The notes beneath the pieces were generated by a model, which saw nothing but the letters and a program-made list of their open reading frames with translations, searched no databases and was not told the DNA's origin. Below are positions 1 through 9,857 of a stretch of 52,207 bases of DNA, in pieces. Positions within the stretch are counted from its first letter, which is position 1. Each line of letters opens with the position of its first letter. The DNA is from Noviherbaspirillum aerium (GTDB taxonomy: Bacteria; Pseudomonadota; Gammaproteobacteria; Burkholderiales; Burkholderiaceae_D). The stretch is from NCBI RefSeq assembly GCF_008929045.1, contig NZ_VFAH01000035.1, positions 1 through 52,207 of the forward strand, written 5' to 3'. Made by a program: the position numbers and the translations under genes.

Positions 1-170
1 GTCCTTTGCGTGGCTTGAAAAGTGCAGAAGGCTATGGAAGAACTGTGAGCGAAAGCTGCATACCAGCGAACAGTTTATTGTCCTCGCGTTCCTCGCTCTC
101 CTGCTAAAAAGATACTGAGCACGCTCTTAGCAGCCCCCGGGCAGCGACAGACATTTGTGACGGAGTGCAT

Positions 171-596
171 ATGATCAGATACCAGTATGGACAGATGTTT
201 AAAAAGCTTGGCGTGCCGGGGATGGGACGCCAGGGCTCGGGATGGTGCGCGGTCGATCCCTCGGGCACGCTGGTGCTGATGGCGGACCAGAACCTTTTTC
301 ACCGGGATAGCGACGGTAGGTGGTTGTATGAGGGAGTCGGCTATCCGAGTCTGCCCGAGAGTTCGCGCACCGCTGCGTCGAGCGTCCGCATGCTGGCCGA
401 TTACTTCCGGCCGCAACGCGAGATTCTGCTCCCAATCGGGATTTTCAGGAATGACGGCTGCGTACATCCCGACGGAACAGCGGAACCGGCCGAGTTCGAT
501 CACGCCACCGGCGATGTGTACCGCGCCACCATGCGGTCATTCGACCTGCAGACCGGCCACATTGTCTGTGAAGTGGTGTCAAAGTTCATCGTCTAG
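171..596 (+). CDS. hypothetical protein, 141 aa
   Basis: Soluble protein of unknown function with no signal peptide or membrane segment. The ATG at 171 is chosen over the in-frame GTG at 165 because GGAG at 162-165 sits at normal Shine-Dalgarno distance from it. The middle (IFRNDGCVHPDGT) and C-terminal half look like alternating beta strands, and I recognise no catalytic motif. It stands alone and is convergent with the large kinase gene downstream. The reading frame is coding-like in composition, but the family is not one I can name. Confidence 0.5.
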   Translation: MIRYQYGQMFKKLGVPGMGRQGSGWCAVDPSGTLVLMADQNLFHRDSDGRWLYEGVGYPSLPESSRTAASSVRMLADYFRPQREILLPIGIFRNDGCVHPDGTAEPAEFDHATGDVYRATMRSFDLQTGHIVCEVVSKFIV

Positions 597-760
597 CCCT
601 TGAAACACGCCGTCAGTACGCTTGACGATTCGCAGCGGCATGGATCTCAGCCGGTCGGCAACTCACCGACAGCAAACCCCAGGGTACGGCAATTTGCCCC
701 TGTTGTATGCGGATGTACCAATGACGTATCAATGAGCGAAGTCCCTAGTCGTCATTTGAT

Positions 761-781
761 AAGGGCATTGCTTATGCCCTT
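761..781. other. 8-bp stem hairpin between convergent genes
   Basis: AAGGGCAT and ATGCCCTT form a perfect stem around a 5-nt loop, in the gap between the 141-aa gene and the 3' end of the kinase gene on the other strand. There is no T run on either side, so an intrinsic terminator is possible but weak. Confidence 0.35.
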
Positions 782-806
782 GCAATAAACAATAGGATGC
801 GGCAGA

Positions 807-3653
807 TTATCTGAGCAATTTGAGAGCATCTTCGATTTGTTGACGGCTAACTGGCTTGGTTAGATGTAAGTCGAATCCAGCCATCTGGCTTTCTCGCTTG
901 TTATCTTCACTCCCCCAACCGGTAATTGCAACCAACACAGTCTTATCGTTATCCCTAGCGGCTTTAATCGTTCGCGCAACTTCATTCCCACTAATATCGG
1001 GCAATCCGATATCGACAAAAACGAGCTCAATGTGGGTCTTGCATGCCAATTCCAAGCCTTCCAATCCAGTGTGTGCAGTCACAACTTCGTGTCCCTTGAC
1101 ACGCAAAAGCGTAGCTAGTGTTTCTGCAGCATCCACGTTGTCGTCGATGATTAGCAAACGACGAGTGACTTCATCGACCGTCATTGGCCTTGAAGGAGGA
1201 GCATCGCTGCTGTCGCCAGTAACCTGTTCTGGCGGAGCTACGACGGGCATTTCAACGCGAAACGTGCTTCCCAAATCGATGCCTGGGCTTTGCGCCGAAA
1301 TTTCTCCACCGTGCATTTCAACCAGTTGCCGAGCGAGTGCTAAACCGATGCCTAAGCCGCCATGGGATCGTGTCATGTTCCGATCGACCTGAGTGAACAT
1401 ACCAAAAATCTTTGACAGCATCTCTCGTGGTATACCCATCCCGTTGTCAGTGACTTCGATAACAGCTCTACCATCCATCAGTTGTGTCGACAACGCAATG
1501 GTGCCATCGTCCGCCGTGTACTTGCTCGCATTGTTGAGAAGGTTGCTAAGTACCTGGGCCATGCGTGTTGCATCGGCATTGATGTGTAAGGCCTCAGTCG
1601 TGAGACTGATCGATAGGTGTTGGCGTCGTGCCTCAATCTTCGGCAACACCACTTCACAAGCGGATCTGGCCACGTCATCAATCTTGATGATCTCCCGCTT
1701 TAGAGAGATCTTGCCTTGATTGATACGCGATATATCAAGAAGATCGTTGATCAAGTGCACCATATGACCTAATTGGCGCTCCATGATGTCGAGCGTTTTT
1801 TGCGTACCTGGCTGCTCATGTGGCGTCATACGTAAAAGCTGCAGGCCCGCACTAAGGGGGGCTAACGGATTGCGCAACTCGTGGGCCAGCATAGCTAGAA
1901 ATTCGTCCTTGCGACGATCTGCTTCGCGCAATGCTTCTGTCGCCCGCACTCGCTCGATATGCGCCCAGCTGCGTTCCACGACTGCTTCGACCAAGCCGAT
2001 CTCACCATCGCTCCAGCTTCGTGGCTTGCTTTGGTGCACAGCCATCATTGCAACCAGCCGGTCATCCTTAACCAGGGGGCAGCAGATGATGGCCTTGATC
2101 CCAATCGCATTGAACATATCCGCGCCGTTATCGGCCAATAGCTCTTTATCGATATCTCGGAGAATAAGCGGATGACCACTATAAAGATCGGCTACCGCGC
2201 GAGAACCAAAAAGTTGCAACGAGTATTCACCAACGGTGCTTTGGGTGCCTGACTCGTGCCAGTCCTGTCGTATAGTGAACCGATCGCTATCTTGCTCGAC
2301 ATCTGCATAAGCGCAGCGTGTTGCACCAAGATATTGTGCCAGCATGCGGGTAGTCACGGTCATGATCGCGTGGGCAGAACCTGCCTCACGGGTGGCTTCG
2401 CTGATCCTATCCAGAAGTTGCAGCCGTTCTTCGGCATGCTTACGCTCGGTGATGTCGTAGGAGACTACGAGTGCAGTATAACGGTCGTCATTAGCGCCTT
2501 TGATTGGCGTCCCGTGAGAAACGAAATGACGGCCTCGAACCTCATGTTCACGACGGAATGGCTCACCCGCTAGTACGGCTCGATAGTCTCTGATACCTTG
2601 GGCGGTTTCATCCCTGCCAAACACATCAAAAATCGTGCGGCCTTCAATCTCTGAAGACGACATGCCGACCTCACGCAATGCCGTCCCGTCAGCAAGCCGA
2701 TAACGGTAGTCGGCATCGACCACGAAAACTGCACCGTTAGGAAGATTTGCGGCAATGGCGCGGTAGAGATATTCGCTTTGGCGCAGCTTGTCATCGGCAT
2801 GCTTGGCATCAGTGATGTCGGCGTTGGCTCCGACCCATTCCAATACAGACCCGTCGTCATGATAGACCGGGACAGCCCGGGCCAGATGCCATCGGTACTG
2901 ACCATCTATGCGCCGCACACGGTATTCGATTTCATAAATGGCGCCGGTACGAATACAATCCTGCCACTGTTTGGCTGCCCGTTCACGGTCATCTGGATGA
3001 AGGGCGGTTAGCCAACCCGCGTCTTTCCACTGTTCGAACGTTTGCCCTGTGTACTGGCGCCATGACGGCGAGTCAGCTACCACTGCACCGGTATGATTCG
3101 TGGTCCATACTACCTTTGATGTAGCAAGGACCAACGATTCAAAGCGACCTTCGGAATGAATAGCCGCCTCCCTAGAGGTTGAGTAGGATAAGTGCTGTTG
3201 ACGGTTCTGATATCGATGCCAAAACTGGAGTTTGGCTTGAAGGATCACAGGATCAACAGGGCAGAGAAAATGATCAACGTCTTCAAGCCCGTAAGCATCT
3301 TGCAATGAAAAATTGTTGGTCCGAGCCGGTGAGTCAGTAAGGAAAAGCAGAGGAACATCCGAGCTTTGCCGAATGTTTGCACCAATCTGCAGCGCATTAC
3401 CGAGCGTTGTCGCGTCAATAAGTATCGCAAAAGTCGTGTCAAGGGGCGATACGAACTCGTGTTCTTTTGTGCTCTTGAGTGAGGCGGTAAGCCCAGCCGC
3501 ATTGGTCATCCTCTGGACTTCCTCGATCAAGGAAGTATCTAGCGAGTAAACTTCGAGATTGTTTCGGTGAACTAACACGTGAGCCTTTTGGATTTTTATT
3601 GGGCGTATCTTTGCAGAAACAGAGGTTTTACCCAATGCCGTCCGACGAGGCAC
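807..3653 (-). CDS. hybrid sensor histidine kinase (REC-like/PAS/PAS/GAF/HisKA/HATPase/REC)
   Basis: Cytoplasmic hybrid sensor kinase of 948 aa; no membrane segment is visible. In order: a receiver-like N-terminal domain (~25-150); a PAS domain of the PAS_3 type (~170-290, with HPDD and a WVGANADITDAKHA end); a second PAS (~295-415, ending in SYDITERKHAEERL); GAF (~420-565); HisKA with phospho-acceptor motif HELRNPLAP near residue 590; a HATPase with DNGMGIP and GGLGIGLALARQL; and a C-terminal receiver with phospho-acceptor Asp near 879 (VFVDIGLPD). It should autophosphorylate on the His and pass phosphate to the C-terminal Asp. The signal is unknown. The start is a GTG at 3653 with no clear Shine-Dalgarno, so the first ~20 residues are uncertain. 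It is divergent from the kinase at 4152 across ~500 bp. Confidence 0.93.
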   Translation of the reverse strand: MPRRTALGKTSVSAKIRPIKIQKAHVLVHRNNLEVYSLDTSLIEEVQRMTNAAGLTASLKSTKEHEFVSPLDTTFAILIDATTLGNALQIGANIRQSSDVPLLFLTDSPARTNNFSLQDAYGLEDVDHFLCPVDPVILQAKLQFWHRYQNRQQHLSYSTSREAAIHSEGRFESLVLATSKVVWTTNHTGAVVADSPSWRQYTGQTFEQWKDAGWLTALHPDDRERAAKQWQDCIRTGAIYEIEYRVRRIDGQYRWHLARAVPVYHDDGSVLEWVGANADITDAKHADDKLRQSEYLYRAIAANLPNGAVFVVDADYRYRLADGTALREVGMSSSEIEGRTIFDVFGRDETAQGIRDYRAVLAGEPFRREHEVRGRHFVSHGTPIKGANDDRYTALVVSYDITERKHAEERLQLLDRISEATREAGSAHAIMTVTTRMLAQYLGATRCAYADVEQDSDRFTIRQDWHESGTQSTVGEYSLQLFGSRAVADLYSGHPLILRDIDKELLADNGADMFNAIGIKAIICCPLVKDDRLVAMMAVHQSKPRSWSDGEIGLVEAVVERSWAHIERVRATEALREADRRKDEFLAMLAHELRNPLAPLSAGLQLLRMTPHEQPGTQKTLDIMERQLGHMVHLINDLLDISRINQGKISLKREIIKIDDVARSACEVVLPKIEARRQHLSISLTTEALHINADATRMAQVLSNLLNNASKYTADDGTIALSTQLMDGRAVIEVTDNGMGIPREMLSKIFGMFTQVDRNMTRSHGGLGIGLALARQLVEMHGGEISAQSPGIDLGSTFRVEMPVVAPPEQVTGDSSDAPPSRPMTVDEVTRRLLIIDDNVDAAETLATLLRVKGHEVVTAHTGLEGLELACKTHIELVFVDIGLPDISGNEVARTIKAARDNDKTVLVAITGWGSEDNKRESQMAGFDLHLTKPVSRQQIEDALKLLR

Positions 3654-3774
3654 TCAGTTTGCCAAATTCTGCATTCCAAAGATAGAACTGACTATAGACA
3701 ACTCGGAAGTTGTTTTAATTGCAATTCCAGCGTGCAATTTGCAGAAATTTCCATAAATAACCAGTCCATGCTTC

Positions 3775-3890
3775 AGCGCGGCTTGATTTTGGCATTTATG
3801 CTCGACCGTATAGAGAGCCGTATCAGCGCAGGTAACCAGCGAATTGAGCGAGTCCTCCGGCCGCTGGGTCGCCACCCTATAAGGAACCGA
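3775..3890 (-). pseudogene. fragment of a GGDEF (diguanylate cyclase) domain C-terminus
   Basis: The minus strand reads VATQRPEDSLNSLVTCADTA followed by LYTVEHKCQNQAA. This closely matches the end of the GGDEF domain encoded at 35.4 kb (VATQKLEDTLNSLVTRADAA followed by LYTAKQGGRNR). Upstream of this stretch there is no GGDEF signature motif or start of the domain. I see nothing else coding in the ~500-bp gap 3654-4151. It is read as a decayed remnant, not a functional cyclase. Confidence 0.6.
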
Positions 3891-4151
3891 TTGCATCGCA
3901 GCTCTGGGACTTTTACCGATGGGCACCAGCCCTTAAAGGTATGAAATTTATGTAGAGAATTAAATTATGACAACATTTTACGAGACTAAAAGGCCTTCCA
4001 ATCGTTTCTCTATCGATTGTGGCTTGGGGCAATAGTGTACTCTTGATGGAATTCAGGCTTGTAATCATGAAATTATTCACCTTGTGCGTCTTGGGTCGGT
4101 TTAGGTGATGAATGGAACTCAAGCGATCGACAGTCATGAGAAAATCTGTCT

Positions 4152-6551
4152 ATGATGACCCTCGACGATTACCAAGCACTGTTTCGGGCCTCGCCGTATC
4201 CCTATCTGGTGATGGCGCCGGACCTCACGATTGTTGGCGCTAGCGGTGCCTACCTGCGGTCGGTCCAGCGAACCGAGGAAGACATCGTCGGCCGCTATGT
4301 CTTCGAGGCCTTCCCTGAAGATCCCGATAACCCGAGCGCGACCGACATCGCAGAGGTGAAAGGATCGTTGCTGCGCGCTCTGGCAAAGGGTGAACCGGAC
4401 ACGACCGCTTTCGTACGGTATGCGGTCCCGGTAGAAACGCCGGAAGGCAGGAAGTTCGAGATGCGCTACTGGAGCACGGTGCATACGCCCGTGATGGGCG
4501 ACGATGGCAAGCCTGTACTCGTAGTTCAGAATCCGGTGGATGTTACCGAACTATATCGATTCGACGAACAATCCCAGGTTGCAACGCTGCAGCTCACGTC
4601 GCCAGGCAGCAGTAACGCTGATAACTTTAATCGCGCACAGATGCACGAAGCGCTGTCACGTATCCTGAATAACGAGCGAGAGCACTTGCGGAGCCTGTTC
4701 AACCAGGCGCCAGGCTTCGTCGCGGTCCTCATGGGGCCGAAGCACGTCTTCGAGATGGTGAATGAAGCCTATTACCAACTGGTCGGGCATCGTGAACTGA
4801 TCGGAAAGGCCGTTTGGGAAGCGTTGCCAGAGGTGGCTGGCCAGGGTTACGAGGAATTCTTGAGCCAAGTCTATACGACTGGAGAAGCGTGGGCGGCTCG
4901 CGCGATGCCGATCGCTGTCCAGCGGGAGCGCAACGGGCCGGTTACCCAACGCTATGTTGATCTCGTCTATCAGCCTTACAAAGACCGATATGGCACGACG
5001 ATCGGTATTTTTGCGCAGGGATATGATGTGACTGACTCTGTCGAGGCCCAAGCCGCGCAGCGTGAAAGCGAGGAACGACTGCGCGATGGTATGGATGCGA
5101 CAAAGATGGTGGTCTGGGACTGGAACCTCGCCACGGGCGAACTGGCATACTCTGACAACATCATGCTGGTGCTTGGGTGCTCGCCACCTAAAATGGATGT
5201 GATCAATGAGTATATCCATCCCGAAGACCGTGAAAAGATTGCGGCGGCGCATCGGCAAGCACTGGAGGGAGCGGGCACCTACCAGGAGGTCGTGCGCTTT
5301 AACCGTCCCGACAACGGCAGGCAGGTCTGGCTCGACAGTCGGGGGAAGGTGCAGTACGACAGCGCCGGCCGTGCTGCGCGCATGCGTGGCGTCACGGTGG
5401 ATGTGACTGAACGCTACCAGGCTGAACTAGAGTTGCGGGAGGCGAATCGAAAAAAAGATGAGTTCCTCGCCATGTTGGCACATGAGCTGCGCAATCCGCT
5501 AGCGCCGATCAGCACGGCCGCTGAAATGTTGCGGATGATGGCTGTCAGCGATAGCGGTGTTCGGAAGGCGAGCGAGGTGATCAGCCGCCAGGTCAAGCAT
5601 ATGACGTCTCTGGTCGATGACCTGCTCGATGTCTCGCGTGTCACGCGTGGTCTGGTACAGCTGGAAATGGAATACGTCGATGTCAAGGCGGCCGTATCGA
5701 GTGCTGTTGAACAGTCCAGACCTCTAATCGAGGCACGGCATCATAGTTTAACTGTACGGACGGACTCATCGAATCCAATGGTCCAGGGCGACCGGACACG
5801 GCTGATACAGGTCATCGCCAACTTGCTGAACAATGCCGCGAAGTACACGCCGCAAGGTGGCGAAATAACGCTGACGGTCAGCTCTGACGACAAACAAATC
5901 AACATTAGCGTCATCGATAACGGCATTGGCATCGATGGTACGCTACTGCCGCATGTATTTGATCTATTTACACAAGCAGAACGAACGCCGGACCGTTCGC
6001 AAGGTGGGCTAGGCATAGGCCTCGCTCTTGTAAAGACGATGGTCGCGCTTCACGGAGGCACAGCGAGGGCATACAGTGACGGGCCAGGCTCGGGAAGTAC
6101 TTTCACTATTACCTTGCCAGCCATTACTACAGGACAGCAGGAGCGGTTACCTGTCACGGGTGAGGGCTACAAGGGGATGCGGACAACCACCGTAAGTGTC
6201 ATGATTGTCGATGACAACGTCGATGCGGCAGAGTCGCTGGCCGTCTTACTGGAGGCACAGGGCCACAGGGTCAATGTACAGTCGCATCCGCTTGCTGCAA
6301 TCTTAGCTGCCAAGCAAGAACCACCCCAGGTTTTCATACTCGACATCGGTTTACCGGAGATCGATGGCTATGAACTGGCTCGGCGCTTGCGTGCAGACCA
6401 GACCACACGTGATGCACTATTCATCGCCCTAACTGGATATGGTCAAGCTCATGACCGCATTCTGTCCAGAGCTGTCGGTTTCGCGCATCACTTTGTCAAG
6501 CCGATGGATACGAGAGAATTGAGCGAACTGCTAATGAGGGTACACAAATGA
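4152..6551 (+). CDS. hybrid sensor histidine kinase (PAS x3/HisKA/HATPase/REC)
   Basis: Cytoplasmic hybrid kinase of 799 aa. The N-terminus is a PAS domain (FRASPYPYLVMAPDLTIVGA, ~10-130), followed by a second PAS (~185-300, with QAPGFVAVLMGP) and a PAS_3 domain (~310-425, ending GVTVDVTERYQAE). HisKA has HELRNPLAPI near residue 443. The HATPase has the N box NLLNNAAKYTP, DNGIGID and GGLGIGLALVKTM. The C-terminal receiver has its phospho-acceptor Asp near 730 (FILDIGLPEIDG) and the conserved Lys in HFVKPMD. The gene opens with ATGATG; the first ATG is used here. Its HisKA-to-REC part resembles the divergent neighbour at 807-3653, which suggests a paralogous pair. Confidence 0.93.
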   Translation: MMTLDDYQALFRASPYPYLVMAPDLTIVGASGAYLRSVQRTEEDIVGRYVFEAFPEDPDNPSATDIAEVKGSLLRALAKGEPDTTAFVRYAVPVETPEGRKFEMRYWSTVHTPVMGDDGKPVLVVQNPVDVTELYRFDEQSQVATLQLTSPGSSNADNFNRAQMHEALSRILNNEREHLRSLFNQAPGFVAVLMGPKHVFEMVNEAYYQLVGHRELIGKAVWEALPEVAGQGYEEFLSQVYTTGEAWAARAMPIAVQRERNGPVTQRYVDLVYQPYKDRYGTTIGIFAQGYDVTDSVEAQAAQRESEERLRDGMDATKMVVWDWNLATGELAYSDNIMLVLGCSPPKMDVINEYIHPEDREKIAAAHRQALEGAGTYQEVVRFNRPDNGRQVWLDSRGKVQYDSAGRAARMRGVTVDVTERYQAELELREANRKKDEFLAMLAHELRNPLAPISTAAEMLRMMAVSDSGVRKASEVISRQVKHMTSLVDDLLDVSRVTRGLVQLEMEYVDVKAAVSSAVEQSRPLIEARHHSLTVRTDSSNPMVQGDRTRLIQVIANLLNNAAKYTPQGGEITLTVSSDDKQINISVIDNGIGIDGTLLPHVFDLFTQAERTPDRSQGGLGIGLALVKTMVALHGGTARAYSDGPGSGSTFTITLPAITTGQQERLPVTGEGYKGMRTTTVSVMIVDDNVDAAESLAVLLEAQGHRVNVQSHPLAAILAAKQEPPQVFILDIGLPEIDGYELARRLRADQTTRDALFIALTGYGQAHDRILSRAVGFAHHFVKPMDTRELSELLMRVHK

Positions 6552-6751
6552 CCTGCTCGTGCGGGCGGTTAGTAATTAGAACGTGAACATGCAGCATGTC
6601 CGTTTGCAACCCGTTGCGTATGGGGACAAGTAGTCGTCGGTTTATAGGGACGGATAACAATTCCAATCCCTTATGACATTTCATCTTAAGCTTCGTGATG
6701 GCGTCCTAGTCGGTACCTCCTGCAGAAAAGGCCATTGCCACGCCCCCGTTT

Positions 6752-7012
6752 TCAGGAACTAGCCGACTGAGGGAGGTTCACCTCATCCAACGCGCATTGC
6801 AGTGACTTAAGGTTGAACGGTTTAGGCAGTACGCTGAATGGATGTGTGTACTGGTATTTTGACACTCCTCCATATCCAAATGAAAAAATGATTCTGAGCC
6901 TTGGGTTGAATGTGATTTTTCTCTGCGCCATATCGATGGAGGATGCGTAACATTGAATGGCGCCTTCCCGCAAAAGGGATCTCCCGCTTAGGACCGGTAT
7001 CTCCATCTTCAT
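6752..7012 (-). pseudogene. C-terminal remnant of a response-regulator receiver domain
   Basis: The 86-codon frame contains NPRLRIIFSFGYGG and then HPFSVLPKPFNLKSLQCAL, the beta4/alpha4 and Lys-Pro-Phe end of a receiver domain like those in nearby hybrid kinases (compare VVLATGY and ILAKPYEVAQLVEAL in the gene at 7202). The N-terminal half with the phospho-acceptor Asp is missing, so it cannot be a working receiver. The rest of the gap 6552-7201 has no supported gene. Confidence 0.5.
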
Positions 7013-7201
7013 TCAGGCTTAGCTAATTCCACACTGCGGCCCATCAACGACAATAACGTGAGTCGAAGTGCGAATCTGGAACGGCCATAAGCGGTCTGCT
7101 TTCAGGAGCGTGAAGCCTGACACTGAATACTCTGTAGTATGCCTTTAGCCCTTCAATTCTCAAGCATTCCAAAAGAGACAGTCAAGATCTTCCGCTGCAA
7201 C

Positions 7202-9412
7202 TCAAGGTTGATAACTAACAGCACCCGCTAGTGCCTCGACTAGCTGAGCAACTTCGTATGGTTTCGCTAAAATTTTCACGCCCGGTAGCGCAATACGTTC
7301 CTCAGAGTACCCGGTAGCAAGCACCACTTTTATATTGGGATATTTCGCCCTTACCGCCTCGGCCAGAGCTCTGCCATTAGTGGAACCGGGCATCACAATG
7401 TCGGAAAACAGAGCATCGACAGTAACGCCTGACTCCAGCACTGCCAGCGCCTGGTCGGCATCAGCCGCAGTCAATACCGTGAAACCCGCCTGTTCAAGGG
7501 CAGGAACCACGGCGTCCGTTACAAGCGTGTCATCTTCCACGAACAAGAGCCGGCCGCGCGCGGCAGGTGTGGAAACTTCTCTTGCCGACTCCCGGTCTTC
7601 TACTACCGTACTGGTAGATCGAGGCAGATAGATGCTAACCGTCGTACCCTTGCCCTCGGAACTCTGCAGCAGCAAAACGCCCTGCGACTGTCGTGCGAAG
7701 CCATAGGCCTGCGGCAGCCCAAGTCCCGTACCTTCTCCTATTCTCTTTGTGGTGAAGAAGGGATCGAGCGCTTTTTCCATGACCTCGGGACTCATGCCAG
7801 ATCCTGTGTCAATGACTTGAATGTGGACATAGTCTCCTGGTTGCAATTCAGGGGAAGGAGGACACAGCGTTTCGTTTTCCGCATGAATCCTGATCATTCC
7901 GCCAGCAGGCATCGCATCTTTGGCGTTGATCACGAGGTTGATCAGTGCAAGTTCAAATTGTGTGGGATCGACCTTGGCTGGCCAGAGCTCCTCGCAAATA
8001 TCTATCTGTAGCTGTACATGCGAGGGAAGGGTGGTGCGCAGCAACTGCTCAGCCGTCGCAATGTGCGTGGTCAGGTTCCGCGTCTCCAGTTTTGCGTCCT
8101 GGATGCGCCCGAAGGAACTGAGTTTGCTTGTCAACGATGTGGCGCGCTCTATCGCTTTATTGCAGGTCTCGATGAGAGAGTGCACCCGTTCCTGGTTAGA
8201 TACTATTTTGGCGAGCTGGAGGGCGGTAGCGAGTGTTTGCAGGAGATTGTTGAATTCATGTGCAATACCACCGGTAAGGCGGCCGACCGCTTCCAGCTTC
8301 TGTGCCTGTAACAGTGCGCGTTCGGCGCGCGCTGTACTGGCTATCGCTTGTGCTACCTGCCTCTCCAGTTCCAGTTGATGATCCCGGATCTTCCTGCTTG
8401 CCTCTGCCATGCGCTCGCCAACGGCATCCACTTCGACCAGCCCCTGCGTGTCATACGGCACTTCTTCACCACGCCCTAAACGATCCGCCGACTCACTCAG
8501 TTTTTCCATCGGCTTCATGACCCTGGCTGAGATTATCCGGGCGGCGATGAGGGCAAAGCCGAGCAAAAGCGCCATCACTGCTGCCAGGAACGCTGCGACG
8601 CGAAGAGGTGTTTGCCTCAATTCGGATTCCGGAATGCTCAACACGACAGTCCATTGCGCATGTGGGACTCGATGGAAGAAGGTCTTAACCGCCTGACCAT
8701 CCAACGTCACACTGTGAAACATGCCTTCAGGCTGATCATTAAGCTGGCGCACAATGCTGTCGGTCGCGCGTCTTCCAACGAATTGTTCCGGATTCCTGGT
8801 GCGGCTTACGATAACGCCATTTCTGTCTACAATGACGCCCAGCCATTCCTTCGGAAAGCCCGCCTGCACAAGGAGCGACTGCATCTCACTGGCGTTGATG
8901 CTCATGACAAGGTAATACTTGATGTCGCCGGCGATCCAAACGGGCACCTGAAGTGCAAAGTCGAATGTGCCCCCTTGGCGAGCGCGAAAGACATCGGAGA
9001 TGAGCGTTTGCTCCCCTCGGTGTTGCGCTTTAATTTCGGGAAGGTTAGACGAACGCGTTGCCGGCAACTCTGTGCCGAAAGGCACACGAGTGTTGAACAA
9101 GTACTTGTTATTTTTATCAATAAGTATGATTGCCGTCTCAGATGTAGGCGCGTTCTTCTTCGCAAAGGCATAGAACCCCTGAAGATCTCCTTGCTCAAGC
9201 ACAGTGGAGTTGGCAAGTGTCTTCAAGATACCTTCTTGGGTTTGCAGGTTGTTCGCGACTAGAAGGGAAAAAGTACGTGTGGCCTCCCGCAGACCTCTCT
9301 CCTGACCCCGTTGCTCTTCCCGATAAACATACCAGACTGCAAGTATTGAAGCCAGCGCTGCAGGAATGAGCACGGACATGACAAGGATAAAGAGCTGCTT
9401 TCGAAATCGCAT
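7202..9412 (-). CDS. membrane hybrid sensor kinase (Cache/HAMP/HisKA/HATPase/REC)
   Basis: Inner-membrane hybrid kinase of 736 aa. A transmembrane helix lies at ~7-29, followed by a periplasmic double-Cache sensor region (~35-265) and a second helix at ~275-297 (AAFLAAVMALLLGFALIAAR). HAMP follows (~300-350), then a coiled linker. HisKA has AHEFNNLLQTL with the His near residue 384, the variant found in kinases that feed a fused receiver. The HATPase has NLVINAKDAMP, DTGSGM and GTGLGLPQAYGF, and the C-terminal receiver carries its Asp near 669 (ALFSDIVMPG). The ligand is probably a small extracellular molecule, from Cache family knowledge. The closest in-window relative is the kinase at 25630-28557. 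Confidence 0.93.
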   Translation of the reverse strand: MRFRKQLFILVMSVLIPAALASILAVWYVYREEQRGQERGLREATRTFSLLVANNLQTQEGILKTLANSTVLEQGDLQGFYAFAKKNAPTSETAIILIDKNNKYLFNTRVPFGTELPATRSSNLPEIKAQHRGEQTLISDVFRARQGGTFDFALQVPVWIAGDIKYYLVMSINASEMQSLLVQAGFPKEWLGVIVDRNGVIVSRTRNPEQFVGRRATDSIVRQLNDQPEGMFHSVTLDGQAVKTFFHRVPHAQWTVVLSIPESELRQTPLRVAAFLAAVMALLLGFALIAARIISARVMKPMEKLSESADRLGRGEEVPYDTQGLVEVDAVGERMAEASRKIRDHQLELERQVAQAIASTARAERALLQAQKLEAVGRLTGGIAHEFNNLLQTLATALQLAKIVSNQERVHSLIETCNKAIERATSLTSKLSSFGRIQDAKLETRNLTTHIATAEQLLRTTLPSHVQLQIDICEELWPAKVDPTQFELALINLVINAKDAMPAGGMIRIHAENETLCPPSPELQPGDYVHIQVIDTGSGMSPEVMEKALDPFFTTKRIGEGTGLGLPQAYGFARQSQGVLLLQSSEGKGTTVSIYLPRSTSTVVEDRESAREVSTPAARGRLLFVEDDTLVTDAVVPALEQAGFTVLTAADADQALAVLESGVTVDALFSDIVMPGSTNGRALAEAVRAKYPNIKVVLATGYSEERIALPGVKILAKPYEVAQLVEALAGAVSYQP

Positions 9413-9857
9413 CTTGCAGAAAATTCAGCTTGAAAGGGGATTGAATATACAACAATCACATCACATGTAACCATAGAAGTTGGCTATCGGCAAGCGGCGT
9501 CCTCGTGTTGCTATCTTGGTTTGTCTGCATGAACGGTTCAAGGGGCGCGAGTAACAGGCTCGGCGCATCATCGATCCTGTTATCGTGAACAGAAGTACGG
9601 ACGTGCACCGGGCTTACGAGCTGTCGGTATGATTTGGCTTTCAACTGGCGTGGATATCGTCGTATTTGTGAGCAGGTTTCCAGGCACCTTCGCTCAGCTC
9701 GTCTCGCCGATCATCGCTACCATTGGTATATCAGTTTCTACAGCGAACTGTTCGCGGTTGCGTCCCTAGGCTAAACCTCGTTAGTCTTCTGCAGCACGCC
9801 TCGCCTGTGCCGCAACCTCGAGCTTCGTGCGCTGCTATTCAATCTTGCCATGTGCCG
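9413..9857. other. intergenic region, no gene seen
   Basis: This lies between the 5' end of the Cache kinase and the 3' end of the next kinase, both on the minus strand. Short open frames on either strand have no recognisable protein features. It should hold the promoter of the Cache kinase, but I cannot point to a convincing -10/-35 pair. Confidence 0.4.

Noticed and set aside
75-503. Open frame on the minus strand opposite the first gene
   Set aside because: It is the shadow of the plus-strand 141-aa gene; its composition is not protein-like and it has no ribosome binding site.
1195-1203. A further GGAGGAG-like element
   Set aside because: It lies inside kinase coding sequence without the hairpin, terminator or promoter of the RNA family.
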